Shown piece by piece: positions 45,701 to 58,552 of a DNA stretch of 64,000 bases. The position numbers were made by a program, and so were the translations under genes. The first letter of the stretch is position 1. Every line of letters starts with the position of its first letter. The DNA is from Ciona savignyi (lineage: Eukaryota > Chordata > Ascidiacea > Phlebobranchia > Cionidae). The DNA is taken from assembly GCA_000149265.1 (NCBI GenBank), contig CH003275.1, positions 1,256,057 through 1,320,056 on the forward strand, written 5' to 3'. The notes under the pieces are model-generated. The model was not told where the DNA came from. It saw only the letters and a list, made by a program, of their open reading frames with translations, and ran no database searches.

Positions 45701-48700
45701 TTTTAAGGAGAAGTTGGGTTAAGTTAAGTAGATTCGTTGTGAAATTTTTTTTTGCGTTTTTTTTCCTTTATGTTTTCGTTTATTAATTTTTCCATTTATT
45801 TTTTGGTTTTTGGGTTTCAGTAAAGTACATTTAGATTTAAATTTAAACATCCTTAATAAAATGGTTCTTCATATCGCCCCAATAAAATGGTCTTTCATAT
45901 CACTGACTTACAGCCAATACCGTTTCTGTTTTTAGTAATTAATAACATGTCTATATTTGGTCGTGTGGAATTAATCTTATTATCATGCCTACTAAAGAAC
46001 TATTTAAAAACGCATTTTTGGACCCGGAATTTTTACAAAACGGCTTCTTATTAATACTAATAATTTGTTTAAATATAAACGTAAATTGCCGAAAAATTTC
46101 TACAGAATGTCCCATTTTTAACAATTTTAATTTGATTAATAATTTAACAAGGTAAAATTATAAAATTAACATTTTAACTGGCTGTTGTTACGAATAACAA
46201 AATGACGCGAATCCACATATACAACATGTCGAAAAAATAAAAGAAGAAAAGGGGATTCAACTAAATGTCCTCTATGTGTTTATCAGCTTTTTATTACCAT
46301 AACCGATATTATTCGATATATTTATTAATTTTGGTAATAGTAATAAAAAGTTTTATATATAAAAGGGAAAGTTATCGAAGTTGCTAAATAAAAGAGGGAA
46401 ATGGTATAGTCAGGGAAGCAGTTGTTTAACCAATAAAGGAATTGCTGGTTATCCGATAAAGGCATTCGATAAAACGGCTGTTTACCCAAATAAACCATAT
46501 TGTGAAGTTTGCGAAAACTTGAAGAAACAAGTCGCGAAGAGACAATTTCGACGTGAAATTCGAATCGTACCTTCTAGTTTAATGTCATGACCAAAATCAG
46601 ATTAAACGTGGCCTTTCAAATTAAATCCTATACAAAACGATTTGAATTGAACACCTTCCAACTATCTTGTAAATAATGTTTGGACATAATCCTGAAAGAG
46701 CCGACGAAACATCGGAGTTTATCGGTCCAGATCGAACGTTCAAAGTTCAAATTATGATGTCATAATTGCATCCGCGGGCGATGTAAAGCGCTCTGCTGGT
46801 GCAAAACAGGCACGTATATTGGCGTGTGCTTAATTCTCAATTATATAATACATGCATTTTTATATAACACGAGCATTATGCTATGGAATGTAGCGCACTC
46901 CCGGTAAAGGAATGTACAACATTAATAATCACCATATGTTAACGGACGTTTGGTCAAATTAGGAGTGCGACTGAATCAAAGTAAGAATTATTACGTAAAA
47001 ACGGTTTTAGTGACAAGGTCATCGCGGGTTCGACACCTGGCCATTAAAAAATAAGATTTGGTTGAAATAAGAGGTCGTGTGGCCGAATCGTTAACATGAC
47101 CAATTCTTGTAACAATTTTAATACAAGAACGGTCTTAGTGAGTGAGCTTGAAACTTCATTTAACTCTTTGAATAAAATATTTTTTTGAAATTGCAAATTT
47201 TATTTAAAAACTCAAATTATTTTTTAAAAATACCACTAGTTTTTACGTGTTATACATACGACACTTACAATGCTTAAGATGCGACGTTTTCTCGACATCT
47301 GAAGTGTTGTTTGTCTTTTCGGGAAGCCTAGAAAGTAAATAAAGCATTAGTAAATATACTCTTACTTTGCTGACTGCTACATAAATGACTGTAACTTTAC
47401 TTTAGTGTATGAACTAGCATACGTTAGTTTTAAATGACTGGTGCAGAAACCTACCATGTTTTAGTCTGATGGTGTTCGACTGTGGTTCCACGAGCACTGT
47501 GGTTCTGGAAACTTCGATTGAAATTCAAGTTCTCGGCGGTTGGTTTTCCGTAAAAGTCTTCGATCAAGTTTAAGCTGCGGCCATTTTTGTTGTTGTTATT
47601 GTTCAAGTTGTTCGGTTGTGCGGTGCCGCCCGCGCTCTCTCTGCGGTCGAAATCGAGTCGAAGTCGTTTGCCATTTTCACCGCTTAACGGTGACTGCAGT
47701 AAATTCGCGAGATCGTGACTCCGTTTCAGCTGCGAATTTACAGAGTTAGACGGCACAGAAATACTGTGTTGATGGACGGCCTCGTTTTTTAGAGAGACTT
47801 CGCCCTGTCCTTGGGCCGGTCCCTCCTTTTCGTTGTATTTTTTCGAATCTTCGCTAAGGCGGTCTTGCTTCGTATCGGATGTGGGCGCTAAATTCTTTTT
47901 TAAGAGGTTAAAACTCGACAGGTTATATAACGGATCAACTGACTGCGGTTTGTCTTGGAGCCATGGAAAATTCCGGCCCGACGAGAACGGATAAAACGAG
48001 TATGGTGAGGTACGGGAAAGAGGGGAGGGTGGCAAACCATCTTTCCACAAGCCTAGGTTGTCGGTTGAACTATTGAACAGCAAAGGCGGAGGTTGAGATT
48101 GCGGAAAGCACGCCCGACTTCTGGCGGCATGGCGGTTCACCCCGTTCGTGTTAAATGATTCTCTCTCTCTGATGTGCTGATAGCTTGATTTTGTCGACCG
48201 GCGTCCATTTTCTATCGTTTGTTTTTCGTGCGTTTTCATGTGCGATTTGAGGTTATCTTTTCGCACGGATTTGTACTGGCAGAACGGGCATTGGTGCGTT
48301 TTTTCGCCAGTGTGGATTCGCATGTGTCTCTGAAAGTGGTACAGGCGCTTTATTCGTTTTTGACATATCGGGCATTGAATGTACATATTCTCGGGATCAA
48401 GGCCTTTAAACTGCTCCTTTGCCTCTCTTACTATTGCAGCATGTACACTGTCGATGGCAGATCCTCTGGTCCGGGATCTTCGACTGCTCGGCGGCTTTGG
48501 AGAGGAGTGTACCCCGGGGGAATCTGAACTAAACGTCGGGGTCTGAGGGTCAGACAGCGGTGAATTCGGATCCGAAGGGAGTCGTAGATAATAAGGTGCC
48601 ATGGTTGGGGGTGGATAAAATATTGGTGAATTGCTGGATACCGGTGTGCTTATCATATCATAAGGAGGTAAAGGGGCGGTAGGGATAATTGGCATGTGAT

Positions 48701-51700
48701 TTATATTCGGTTGCTGGAATGAAAATCGGCGTCTCAGTTCGTCCATAAATTTTCGATTTTGCTCTTCTGATCCATGGTTAGTCGGGAGGGTCTCGTAAGA
48801 AGAATTTGCGGTCATTTTCTGCGGGGTTGCAGGGTCTGATAACTTCTCACTGTCTTTATTGTTGATCGGCACATGTTTATGTGCGCTTGAAGTCTTAGCA
48901 TCTTCTTGCAGTGGAGAATAGTTCGACGAACCAGCCAACGCCTCACCGCTGGGGAACTGAAAACTCGGGACCTGTGTAAGTCGAGGTGCAGACCACGGCC
49001 GGTATTCAGGCGCCATAGCTCGGATAGCGCCTGGAGCCGGTGCCGAACGCGGACTAGGAGACGGGTGGAAGTTAAACTGGTTATCCGGAATCGTAATAGG
49101 CGATGGGAAGTTTTGCGCGTTTTTTGCTATTTTGTTCTCAGGGGAATTATCTATTGCGTGTTCAAGTTGTTCTTGCAAGATGTGATCTTTTTTATTCAGT
49201 TGATTCAATGCCTCTTGGTTATGTTCTACTTTCCCGTTCCCTGCCTGATCCATTCCTTTCATGACCGCGTTCCAACGCTCAGTTAGTTGCGTCCAGTACT
49301 GGTTGATATAGTTCGCCTGTCCGTTGTGCGGATTCCGGCATGCGTTTTGCATCCACGCGCTCCATATGCTGATCAGGTTAGAATTGCATGGATCGCTGTG
49401 TCGATTCCCCATCAGTAGTTTCATGGTCTCCCAATACTGCGCGCCTGGTGAGAACGTTTGCGGTTCTGAGTGTGAACTCATACTGAGGTCTTGTGGAGTG
49501 TCTCCCTTTGAGTCAATCAAGCCACTTCGAGCAGATAAAGATAATGCGTTTATGACATTTTCACCGCCTGAGGATTTCCGGGAGTGGACGGTTTGACCTT
49601 CGAACAACCCTGGCTTCCCGGAACCAGGTCTGTTGGCGCTTTTATTATCCTGGTCTGGTATCGAAATTTGAAAAGACATTTCTTCCCGGGACGTTTTACA
49701 AGCCGATTCTTTAACGTCGACGGCCATTGCTGTGGAATAGAATTAAACTGTTGCGGTGTTTGACTCTTTTATGGCATTTCAATTTAGAAATATTACCAAA
49801 ATTCTTTCGGTCAATGGCACACGCCGGTTCGTTCATATCTTCTTTCTGAAAACATTGCTTTTTGTTGGATCACAGTAGGAATATAGAAATAACAGTATCA
49901 ATTTTGCTCTTTATGGTTCAAGTATAGGAAACGAGTGAAATAAACGACTTGTACTTTTTCGTGCATTTTGACATATTTTTGTGGCACAATAAGAGTCGAA
50001 TTGGCAAGAATGTCTTTGACCACGATTAACATTTAAGGCGAGTTCGACTGTATTGGTGGTCTGTTGCCTTAACTGATCAAATTAAGTGTATATTGTTGTA
50101 GAGCTATTGCAAAGTGTTTAATTTGTTAAAGACACTGCTATAGTTTTTCTTCGACTCATTAAACCATTGGGTTCAAGCAACGACCGCTGGGAAAGTGCCA
50201 CAGGAACATACAGCGTTACAGCTTACTTTTGATGCAATGGGCTGACGGTCTAAAACATCACTTTTATGCTATAACGCACAACAAAGTTTAAAAATGAAAA
50301 AAAAATGTTTTCTCATTTTCAGCTAAAAATTGTGCTCCGTTCTTTTCGAATATCTCGACACTTTCCTGCTGCTGCTAAAGTGCATTTATAGAACATGATG
50401 GGTGAATAATCCGGCATTAGAAAATGATTTAATATATATCTAATTTCTAATCCATTTACTCACATTGGTACAGCTGTTTTCTATGGTCATCGAACTCAAT
50501 TTGGTCATATCATCTCCTTAAAAAAAGGTTATTTTAAGTTAATTTTTCTAAGGTTGTGTCCTCAATCATACGGTATTTTTCGTAGTTTTACTCGTTTTAT
50601 GTAGTTGACAAACTTCAAAATATTATGTTATGCTTAGTTTGCATAGGGCAACGACATTGTCAGATTACCTTGCTAATTATTGGAGCTGTCTGGTCAACGG
50701 TTTAAAATTTGTATCAATCCGCTTGACCGAGGCAAAAAGTGCCTTGCTAAATAATAGACCCAAGAAAAAGTGGCAAAGGTAAAAATCGAACTAGACACCT
50801 GCCTGCTGTTTACCCCTACCCTAACCGACTTGGCCATATTATAACCAAAATTATCGTGGATACAATACTTGTTTTCAAGGATCGAAAAAACAGATATCCG
50901 CTATAAAAAGGCGCAAAATAACCGATTCTGGGTGATTATAACACACCGGTAACTGACTGTGTCAAATTTAATTGGATTATGCAAAGATAATATCTAAAGT
51001 AAAATGTGTTCGGTTGAATGTATTTATTCCTCCGCGTCAAATATACGGGAAACAGTCGCAGATTCATTACGAAATGCCAGTGTTAGCGGAAATGAAAAAA
51101 TAACAGAACTATTAATTCACGGCCGCAGATGTAACAGCTTTTAAATAAACAGTGCGTCAATGCTTTTATATTCAACCTACTTTTACAGGTTGTTTATAAC
51201 AAAATCAGGCTGATCAAATTCATAATCTCTTTAAAGGGCAAGTTTTACTGTAACCCTTTAAAAAGGTCGCTGGCTGCGACAACAGTCTTAGCAACGACTG
51301 GTAGACTCGTCGTATGCACTGTTTATATGTACGGGCGGGTTTACACGGTCATGGACACATGTTAACCCTTGTCTAATCACACAAAGGGGGAGTCTGTTAA
51401 ACAAACCTTGGACGTAACACCTGAAAATGACACGTAGTGACTTGAATGAGTTTGGCCTTTTTATCTGTTAAACTGTGTGTGCTGGCTAATGAGGTATAAC
51501 CGTAGAACTTTCAGTGTGTATTTTTGTCGCAATAACAATATAAATGATAAAAACAACCATACTCGCGGTAACAACCTGGACCGGCCAAAATAATTAAAGC
51601 AATCGCCGAAAAACTCATTCAATATACTAAAATGAACTTAAACTTCCAGAGAACACCGGGATAAGTTTAGTCACAGAGCAATTTTAGTTTACATTTGAAT

Positions 51701-54700
51701 TGATGTTCGTTGTATGTCTTTAACAGATTGATATATAATGTAAAATATTGATTTCTAATATGTTTTTTCTTCATGGTTTTTCACTGTTTTTTCTATTGTT
51801 AATCTCCGATGATTGCATAGCCAAAGCAACAAACAATTTATGTAAGGGGTACTACGGTATACCATATTTCTCGCGTGCTTTTTTACCGGGCTAAGGTTTA
51901 AATAAACATTGTTGAGCTGGACGCTACATCCGCTATCAAATAACATGTTAATATGTAAATCGGTCCCGCCATCCATTCGTCCGGACAACCATTCTACACA
52001 TTCTGTCGTGAGTTCGCAGCACTCAACATGCCACATGACTGATCGCCGAACAATATGTGTTGCCGAATTAATCGGAAAGCTATTAATGCACACTACGTCG
52101 GAATCAGGTAATCATCCCCTTTCACTGTATCAGAATTTAGGCCACTGTCAACGTTAGGGCGTAATAAATCACCCGTATTAACAAGGAAATGAAGTAATTT
52201 GATATTAATTCGACATATTTCGCTGGGCAATAAAAGGCTATATCGTTTAATGTGTTATGTAAACTGAAAAAATCTGTTGACGCGAGCTAAAATCTCACAA
52301 ATCACATTAAAAAAATCGCAGTTTGACTGTTCAATTATAAGTCTTAAATCATGGCGTAATGGTTATTTCGCTATGTATATGTTTATGAGAAGCTTATTTC
52401 AGCTTCGTGGGTGGGACAAGCGTTATTACACTGGAAGTAGTCAGATTACCTTGCACCCACAGTCGAATTGCCGGCGCTATTGCGGTGTGTTGTATAATTA
52501 ATCAGTTTAGTTTAGACCAACCTAGATGCATGAATAGATCAAATCAACGTTTGTTTAGGTGCATTGTCCAGTTAGACAACCGTACGGGACAAAAGGATCG
52601 ATCCAACAACCTTCTGGTTGTGGTCACCGTTCTAATCCATCAGACTGCACAATGTGGACACTCCATAATAACACAATTATGAACACGTACCTAAATTTAA
52701 TTACAAGCAATATCATATTAGTTGCCTAAACTACTCGTGATGAAAATATATAGGGCTACATTCCAATTCAAAAAGCAATTTGATCTCATTAACATTCTAT
52801 TAATTTACGATTTAATCGAAACACTTAAATTCCCATTGAATTAATTGCTCCGGGCCAATTAACTTTAAATAACGTTCCCAAAGCCGGAGATACTAAGGAA
52901 TAGAGAATTTGCCGAACATTACAAGTCTTACAGCCTACTCAGTACAAACGCATAGGTTTCGGTGAAGAGGTGTTTTATGTACTGATTTGCACCACAACAC
53001 GGTTGGATTTCTTAATAAGCTCATCCGACTCATTCCATAACCCAGTGATTCGGGAAGTATGGACAGCACCGAATTTAAAGGCGAATCTGGTGACGAGCCC
53101 ACCAGAATTTCAGTGCTGGCTAATTACAGAATTCAGGTTGATTTAAAACTAGAATGTAGACGTCGGACCATCACTGACATAGGTTATAAAACTGGTCTGG
53201 TAAAAACACTTTCTGTTTATCTAATATCACCCACCCAACTTCGAATGCTCTATTTCAGGGCTTCACGAACTTTTAAGCCTAGTACCCCTTTTTATTTTTT
53301 TGACGACCGTTCTACAATAGATGAAGATATGGTAGTAAAAAATATATAGCATTTTGTGTTAAATTGTTGCACCCTTTGCGACCTCCTGCAGGGCCGCAAC
53401 GCCCATTTTGGGAAGCCCGGCGCAAAAAAGCAAATATAGGCTTATAAACAATACTGCAGCAGATGATTTTAATCATTTCACATTCAATTTAATGTAAAAT
53501 TCACTATATCGCATTAAGTGGTTTTAATTAATCGTTCGCCCTTTTTACAAAGTGAAAATGTTTACGTCGAGATAATAATCGAACAAGGGCAAATCCTGGA
53601 TTCTCGACGTCACAGACACCTTAATATAGCGAGAAGTTTCTCGAACCAGAAAACGTGGTCACTGCGTTAGCCGTGAATATAAACAAACGCAACAGGTCTT
53701 CGGAATTTTAGCACGAGCTGTGGCTTTGTGAATCAGAATTATGCTTCGCCCAAAATTGTGTATATGTATATTTACATGTTACATGTTCAATACACATAAG
53801 TTTTTTTTACATGGCTTTCAAGTACATTAAGTTAATTATAAATTACGTAACGCAGATTTATAGTAAATTTATGTAACGCTTTACTAAATTACGTAACGCA
53901 GATTTATAGTTCGAGAAAAAAAAAACTTTAACAGTCCGGTTTTATACGAACGGATTTTTGCAAATAATTGAAGATTTTTTTTTAGTAAAACTAAAAACGT
54001 TTGACTAAAAGTTGTTGAACATGGTCATTGTTACTTCGCAAAAACTTAATAGCGGGAATAATAGTACCGAAATATGGCAAATAAACCTCAAAATTTCAAC
54101 ACTAAAGCAAGTATCCATGATTTTTAGTGTATACATTAAGTGTTGTTTCTTTTTCGATTGTTAAACCTAAAAATGTCGGTTGCATGCGAAATAGCGTATC
54201 CGCACATAAACATAACCAGTTGTCTGGAAATACACTTTCCCTCGCCGAGGAGCCAGACCAGCTTTAGGGTGATAAAAGTTGTATATTTACTGACACGTTA
54301 AGGGGTCCGCTGGTATTATGGAAACAAACAGAGCCCGGGGTTTGAGACGGCTTTAAAAGCTAGAAACCTAATAGACCTGATGCTTTTAGGGGCGTTTTTT
54401 AGCATTGACTTTGGGCAAGGGAGCATGTCATATATACGCGCTATTCGGCCAGGCACTAAAGTATAGGTATCGGGTAACTACGTTTAAAGCGTCTGAAAGG
54501 CTCCGAAATAATTTTCTGGGGTGATCGACCGGGCAAACTGCTTTTAACTGCATTTAACAACCAGTCGAAATGGGGCTGGGGTGTATACGATCCACAGACC
54601 CTGAATCATAAACCGTAAAACGGGGCCATTATCACAAAAAAACATTGAATTGTGAAGGTATTTTAATGCCTCCATAGTTCCCGGACTATTGGAGCGCAAA

Positions 54701-56437
54701 TCCTTTGAACTTGAGACGAAATTCAGTGGATTTATTTTCCCCCTCGGCCGCAATTATTACCGCGTGCGGTGTGAAAGGCGATAAAGTCGAAGGAGTGCAT
54801 TTCAGAACACTTTGCACAGGCGGTCGTGTGGTACGACCACCCCTGCAAAAACCATCTTGTACACAATATATCACTAATTAATTTGTTAATTACAAAACAT
54901 CCATGACGCGTGATTTTTAACTGTGTTTAAAAAAGAGATAGATTAAGGTTAAAACGACTAATCTATCAGTGGACTTCATGTAGCGTTATAAAGTTAGTAT
55001 TCTGATTAATATGCGTATATACCTAATGACTAGACAGGGTACGGAAAACTGATTCAAAGCTTAGTGAATCACAGGGCAATAGAGCAACATATTATTGCAT
55101 ATGGGTTGACATAGCAACGCATTAGACGGCGTTGGTTTCGATTGATTTGAGTCACATGCGGAACTTACAGTTCTGGGTGCCGATTTCGAATACTCGTTAC
55201 TTTTTATTTTGCACTAGTGGATGCTGCGCGCGAGTGTGCTTGTTTAACATTAGAGGGGCCGGTTCTCTGGATTAAGCCAGCAGGAAACAAGCCATGCTTG
55301 CAATAGCTCCCACGTACTTGTCGCTGACGTGTGGCAGATCAATAACAATAATGTTCTGGCGATAAATATTGCGCTATGGGATGTGAAATGAAAACACCTG
55401 GCTTTATTGTAATCTATATCTGAGCTGTATCAGCTGCTTCCCGATCATGCATCGTGTCCTACAACCGATGTGTCATACGAGCTAATTTAAACCTTGTAAT
55501 AATTAGATGTCCCCGATTCTATATAGCTGTTTATTATGTCTACGCTCTGTGTAACCGTGATATTTATAACGATGCTTAAGTGTTCACTAAACTTTGAATT
55601 AGATCTATAACACTGTCAATGTTTCGTTTTACAAGTAACGCAGTAATTCTCGCTTTGGCACATTGCAATTGGAACTTTTATCGCTGTTTCTAAGTTTTGA
55701 AACTTAAAATGGTAGAAATCAATTCATTTCAATAAGAAAATGGCGACCGCGAATCGAAATCACAATTTTCGGGGTCAAAATTCGCTGCCAACGACGCCCA
55801 TATATGATGCGCACAGGGCCGACATTTCGACGGCGATCTGGCCCTCTTTAATTGCACGTTTGTAAGTACATATCTGGTCATTTCGGTGAAATGAATTTGC
55901 CCGAAAGAATCCGATACGTTTCATTGGTAAAACCGCCAAGAAACGAAGCCCATTTCATGCTATTATTATAAAAATAGCCAAAAAACGGATGAAGTCCCGC
56001 ACAATGCATCCTTTAGTGTTTTTGTGGAGTTTAAGATTACGTAGCTTTATCTAACTATAATATTGGTTTGTGGTGGGCTCAACTATACTCCAGGTACACT
56101 TTACAGCCAACTAATTTAAATTAAACTAACCGCAGTGCTGAATCACCAAAACGCATTAATGCACTTTAACTCGACCCCTTGTTAACTATCGAGGTCAAAA
56201 GATTCGAGCGATTTTATCAACTCAAAATTCTTCTCCATGCCAGGGTTAAATAATCTAAAGCAATATATTTTTATTATCCACAATCCAGACATTTTTGATC
56301 ACCGATAATTTACGACTTGATTGGATCACCCAAAAAGGGAAAAGTATTATATAAAATGATATAGAAGGCACACCTCTTTGAATTGATTCCTCGTCTTCGG
56401 CGATGTGCCGTGGTTTCGGTTGCTTCGTCCTTGGCAT
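42719..56437 (-). CDS. C2H2 zinc-finger protein, ZNF827-like, eight exons
   Basis: Probable nuclear transcriptional regulator. Minus-strand exons are 56437-56374, 50516-50464, 49845-49797, 49729-47455, 47327-47269, 44943-44581, 43978-43849 and 43232-42719. All have GT/AG borders and matching phases (1, 0, 1, 2, 1, 1, 2), giving 1168 residues. The start MPRTKQPKPRHIAEDEE resembles the NuRD-binding N-terminus of SALL, BCL11, FOG and ZNF827 (vertebrate ZNF827 MPRRKQ). PQDLS at about 134-138 fits the CtBP-binding PxDLS motif. Fingers 1-2 (about 508-556; CPICQKRIKR, RHMRIHTGEK, RKDNLKSHMKTH) resemble the ZNF827 pair. Fingers 3-5 (about 970-1045) end HTGERPFKCDQCSYAAKRKD. Exon 6 has two sumoylation-type sites, IKRE and IKTE. 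The family comparison is from memory, so orthology is likely but unproven. The 59-base exon 5 is needed to keep frame. The first intron is 5.9 kb. Confidence 0.85.
43740..43842 (+). repeat. SINE-B tail in zinc-finger intron 7
   Basis: It shows GACGGTGGGCAAAAGGTG, GACGATTGCCCGTGTGATAA and CACACC, then CATACCGGGATACACATC. It lies antisense to the host gene, beginning just 3' of exon 7 in transcript order. Confidence 0.65.
44140..44460 (+). repeat. Two SINE-A copies in zinc-finger intron 6
   Basis: The first copy is about 44142-44245 (ATGGCCAAACGGTCGG, TATGGGTTCGAAACTTGG). The second is about 44340-44460 (GTGGAATGGTCAGCGCAGC, TATGGATTCGAAACTTAAAC). Both are antisense to the host gene. Confidence 0.7.
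44944..47268 (-). other. Zinc-finger intron 5, CpG-rich patch, direct repeat and SINE-A copies
   Basis: About 45000-45560 is CpG-rich unique DNA. At 45560-45658 a 50-bp unit is repeated twice (CATTTTCGCGCGTATTCGCG, GGTATTACGTAT, then AGGCCAATTGT). About 45660-46980 is strongly AT-rich with no supported gene; an open frame at 46381-46590 has no motif. SINE-A copies lie at about 46985-47045 (tail) and 47070-47165. Confidence 0.5.
50517..56373 (-). other. Zinc-finger intron 1, 5.9 kb
   Basis: SINE-B-like sequence occurs near 50640-50820 (minus) and 52430-52680 (minus; landmark CAGATTACCTTGCACCCAC). At 53836-53911, ACGTAACGCAGATTTATAGT occurs twice around a diverged third unit. Remaining sequence, including 51000-51900, 54000-55700 and a moderately CpG-rich patch near 55740-55880, shows no supported exon on either strand. 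Long first introns of regulators often hold enhancers, but I see no specific one. Confidence 0.4.
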
Positions 56438-56816
56438 GTTCTCGGTCCTATATCGGTCGCGCGCAACTCGTCTGTCGAAACCAACTGCTTGATAAACGAG
56501 AAAAAATGATTCATTGTGATGTCATAATCAAACAAAGCGTAGGTCGCGGCGCCCACGTGGATTAAACTTTGTCACCATCTAGCGGTTAGGATAAGATTAC
56601 TCATGTTTATCTCGTGGGATAGACAGACAGTGTATTTTCGTTACTCGTGTGCTTAAATCGTGTTACAGGACGGTTGCGTTTACTATGCATAGTAGACGCA
56701 ACCAATAAACATAACAATTCTATACAAAAACTGTCTTGGTGAAAGGACCGTCAGGGGTTCAAAACCTAGCCCGATACAAAAATTGTGATACAGTCTGGTT
56801 GCATTATTTTAGAGTG

Positions 56817-56858
<42 letters not shown>

Positions 56859-58523
56859 TGAATACTTTACTGTTTATGTTTAAGACTTTAATACAATGTA
56901 TTAAAACAACGTCGGTCAATTGCGTTTCTCACGTATGCAACCGACTAGCTGGCTGTTGGTTTCGATCCCACAACCCTTTTGACATGATACCGTATAAAAT
57001 AAAACTAATGGCGCCTAACGGCCTTCTTCCTATTTCCTGAACGTGGGAAATACGGACTGCAGTTTTTCTCATACGCAACTCTCCAGTTGGAAACCGCCAT
57101 GTTTCATTTGCTATGTAGGCCTAACCACCGCTGTCACTGTGTTGTGGTGCAATGCGATAATGTTAAATTTAGATCCGTGGGCGTAGAAAGTGAAACCGCG
57201 GCCAAAAGGTTACAAACGGGTACATATCTCCACATAATCATATAAAAACATAACACCATTTGTAATATGTGCAATAGCGCAATGTTATTTTTAGAACAGT
57301 GGGCGAAATGTATTCGACTATATGCTTTATGTAGGCCTATATACCAAACAATTGTTGCTGTTGTGGGTAAGGCATAATACATACTGTGACACGATAAAAA
57401 ACGCAAAAAAAAAGTTCGATATGTGGTGAACTGTAGTATTGCGTCCTCGAATCTCACTTAACAACAACAAAAACTGAACTTAGACAGCTTTTCTAAATAA
57501 GATTTTGGGGAAATTTTCCAATTCATGACGTGGCTTCGCAAATGCGCCTGGGAATTAGATATCGTGTACAATCGGGACTTTCCCCCTAAGTTCCCAAAAT
57601 AAGAACAGCGATTACTTTATCCATTTCGATCCATGTTAAGTCAACCGAGAATCTATTAAGGGGTAAATGTTAGACATCTTGGGTATAAGATAGACTTTAA
57701 AAGGTTAAATGTACTATTTTAAATTCATCTGTTGTTAGGGTGGGATAGGTTAATAATGTTATATCCCGATGAATGGGGATGCGTTTTCACACGGGCAATC
57801 GACAGACGACCCTGCTACAATTGTGGGAGAGCTATATTTTAGTGTGTTGTATGTGAAAAAGATATTTTTAGTTTAACCAATTAATCCACTTATTTACCTC
57901 TATGCCTTATCCAACGATTCAACTGTCTGACCAAAGAGATTATACACGTTGTTATAGTCTCTTTGGTCTGACACACAGCTGGTTTTGATCCCACTATCCC
58001 TTGACATTTTGCACACCGTCGACGGTCTTTATATTTAAACTAACCGACCGGGCGATTTTTTCACTTTTTTTCATGGGATTTTATTAGTTCTGCAATTTGA
58101 AAGCAAATTGCTGCGGAATCCCCCTTGTTGAAATAGAAGCCATTTTAAACTTATTCTCGAACAATACGTATGAAACCCCTGGGAAATCCCCGCATTAGAA
58201 TTCCCATTACATCAGTGTTAATGTAAGTTCGGATAACAGGAGGATTTTTTGTGATTTCTGTTCGCTTTGTAACGATTTTTGGGAGTTTTAAAAATGTTGT
58301 TTTATTCGGTTTTTAAAATTTTTAGTTTCTTATGGAATTAAAGAATTTAAATACAATTTATTTTTGAGCTTTTATTACCAAACAATACGAGATATTTTTA
58401 AATAAATAAGTCGGCGTATCTGTTTTAATATTACCCCAATGTAAAAGAGAAGTAGGTTTGTTAATTATAATTTGATCCTGTGACAACAGAAATTGGAAAG
58501 GTTCTGATTCTGGTTCTAAGTGC
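56438..58523. other. Divergent intergenic region between the zinc-finger gene and POLR2D
   Basis: It contains a SINE-A copy at about 56675-56785 (plus), an (AT)n microsatellite at 56818-56852, and a SINE-B copy at about 57720-58010 (minus; CACACGGGCAATCGACAGAC, GTGTGTTGTATGTG-like block, TAATCCACTTATTTACC). No other gene is supported. Confidence 0.5.
56818..56852. repeat. (AT)n microsatellite
   Basis: It is an almost perfect alternating AT run of about 35 bases. Confidence 0.95.
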
Positions 58524-58545
58524 TGACGTCGGAAGATTTGTTTAG
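58524..58545 (+). promoter_or_regulatory. POLR2D proximal CRE/ETS-like site and 3' splice-like site
   Basis: TGACGTCGGAAG (58524-58535) combines a CREB/ATF-type core with an ETS-type CGGAAG. TTTGTTTAG ends at 58545, seven bases before the POLR2D ATG, and could accept a spliced leader. The closeness to the start codon implies a very short leader. Confidence 0.35.
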
Positions 58546-58552
58546 TTAAACA

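Noticed and set aside
47540-49596. Plus-strand frames across the large zinc-finger exon
   Set aside because: They lie antisense to a 758-codon exon with two C2H2 fingers.
47451-49727. Treating the large zinc-finger exon as a complete 758-residue gene
   Set aside because: The frame ends two bases past a consensus donor, and a 59-base exon and three further exons join in phase to give more fingers.
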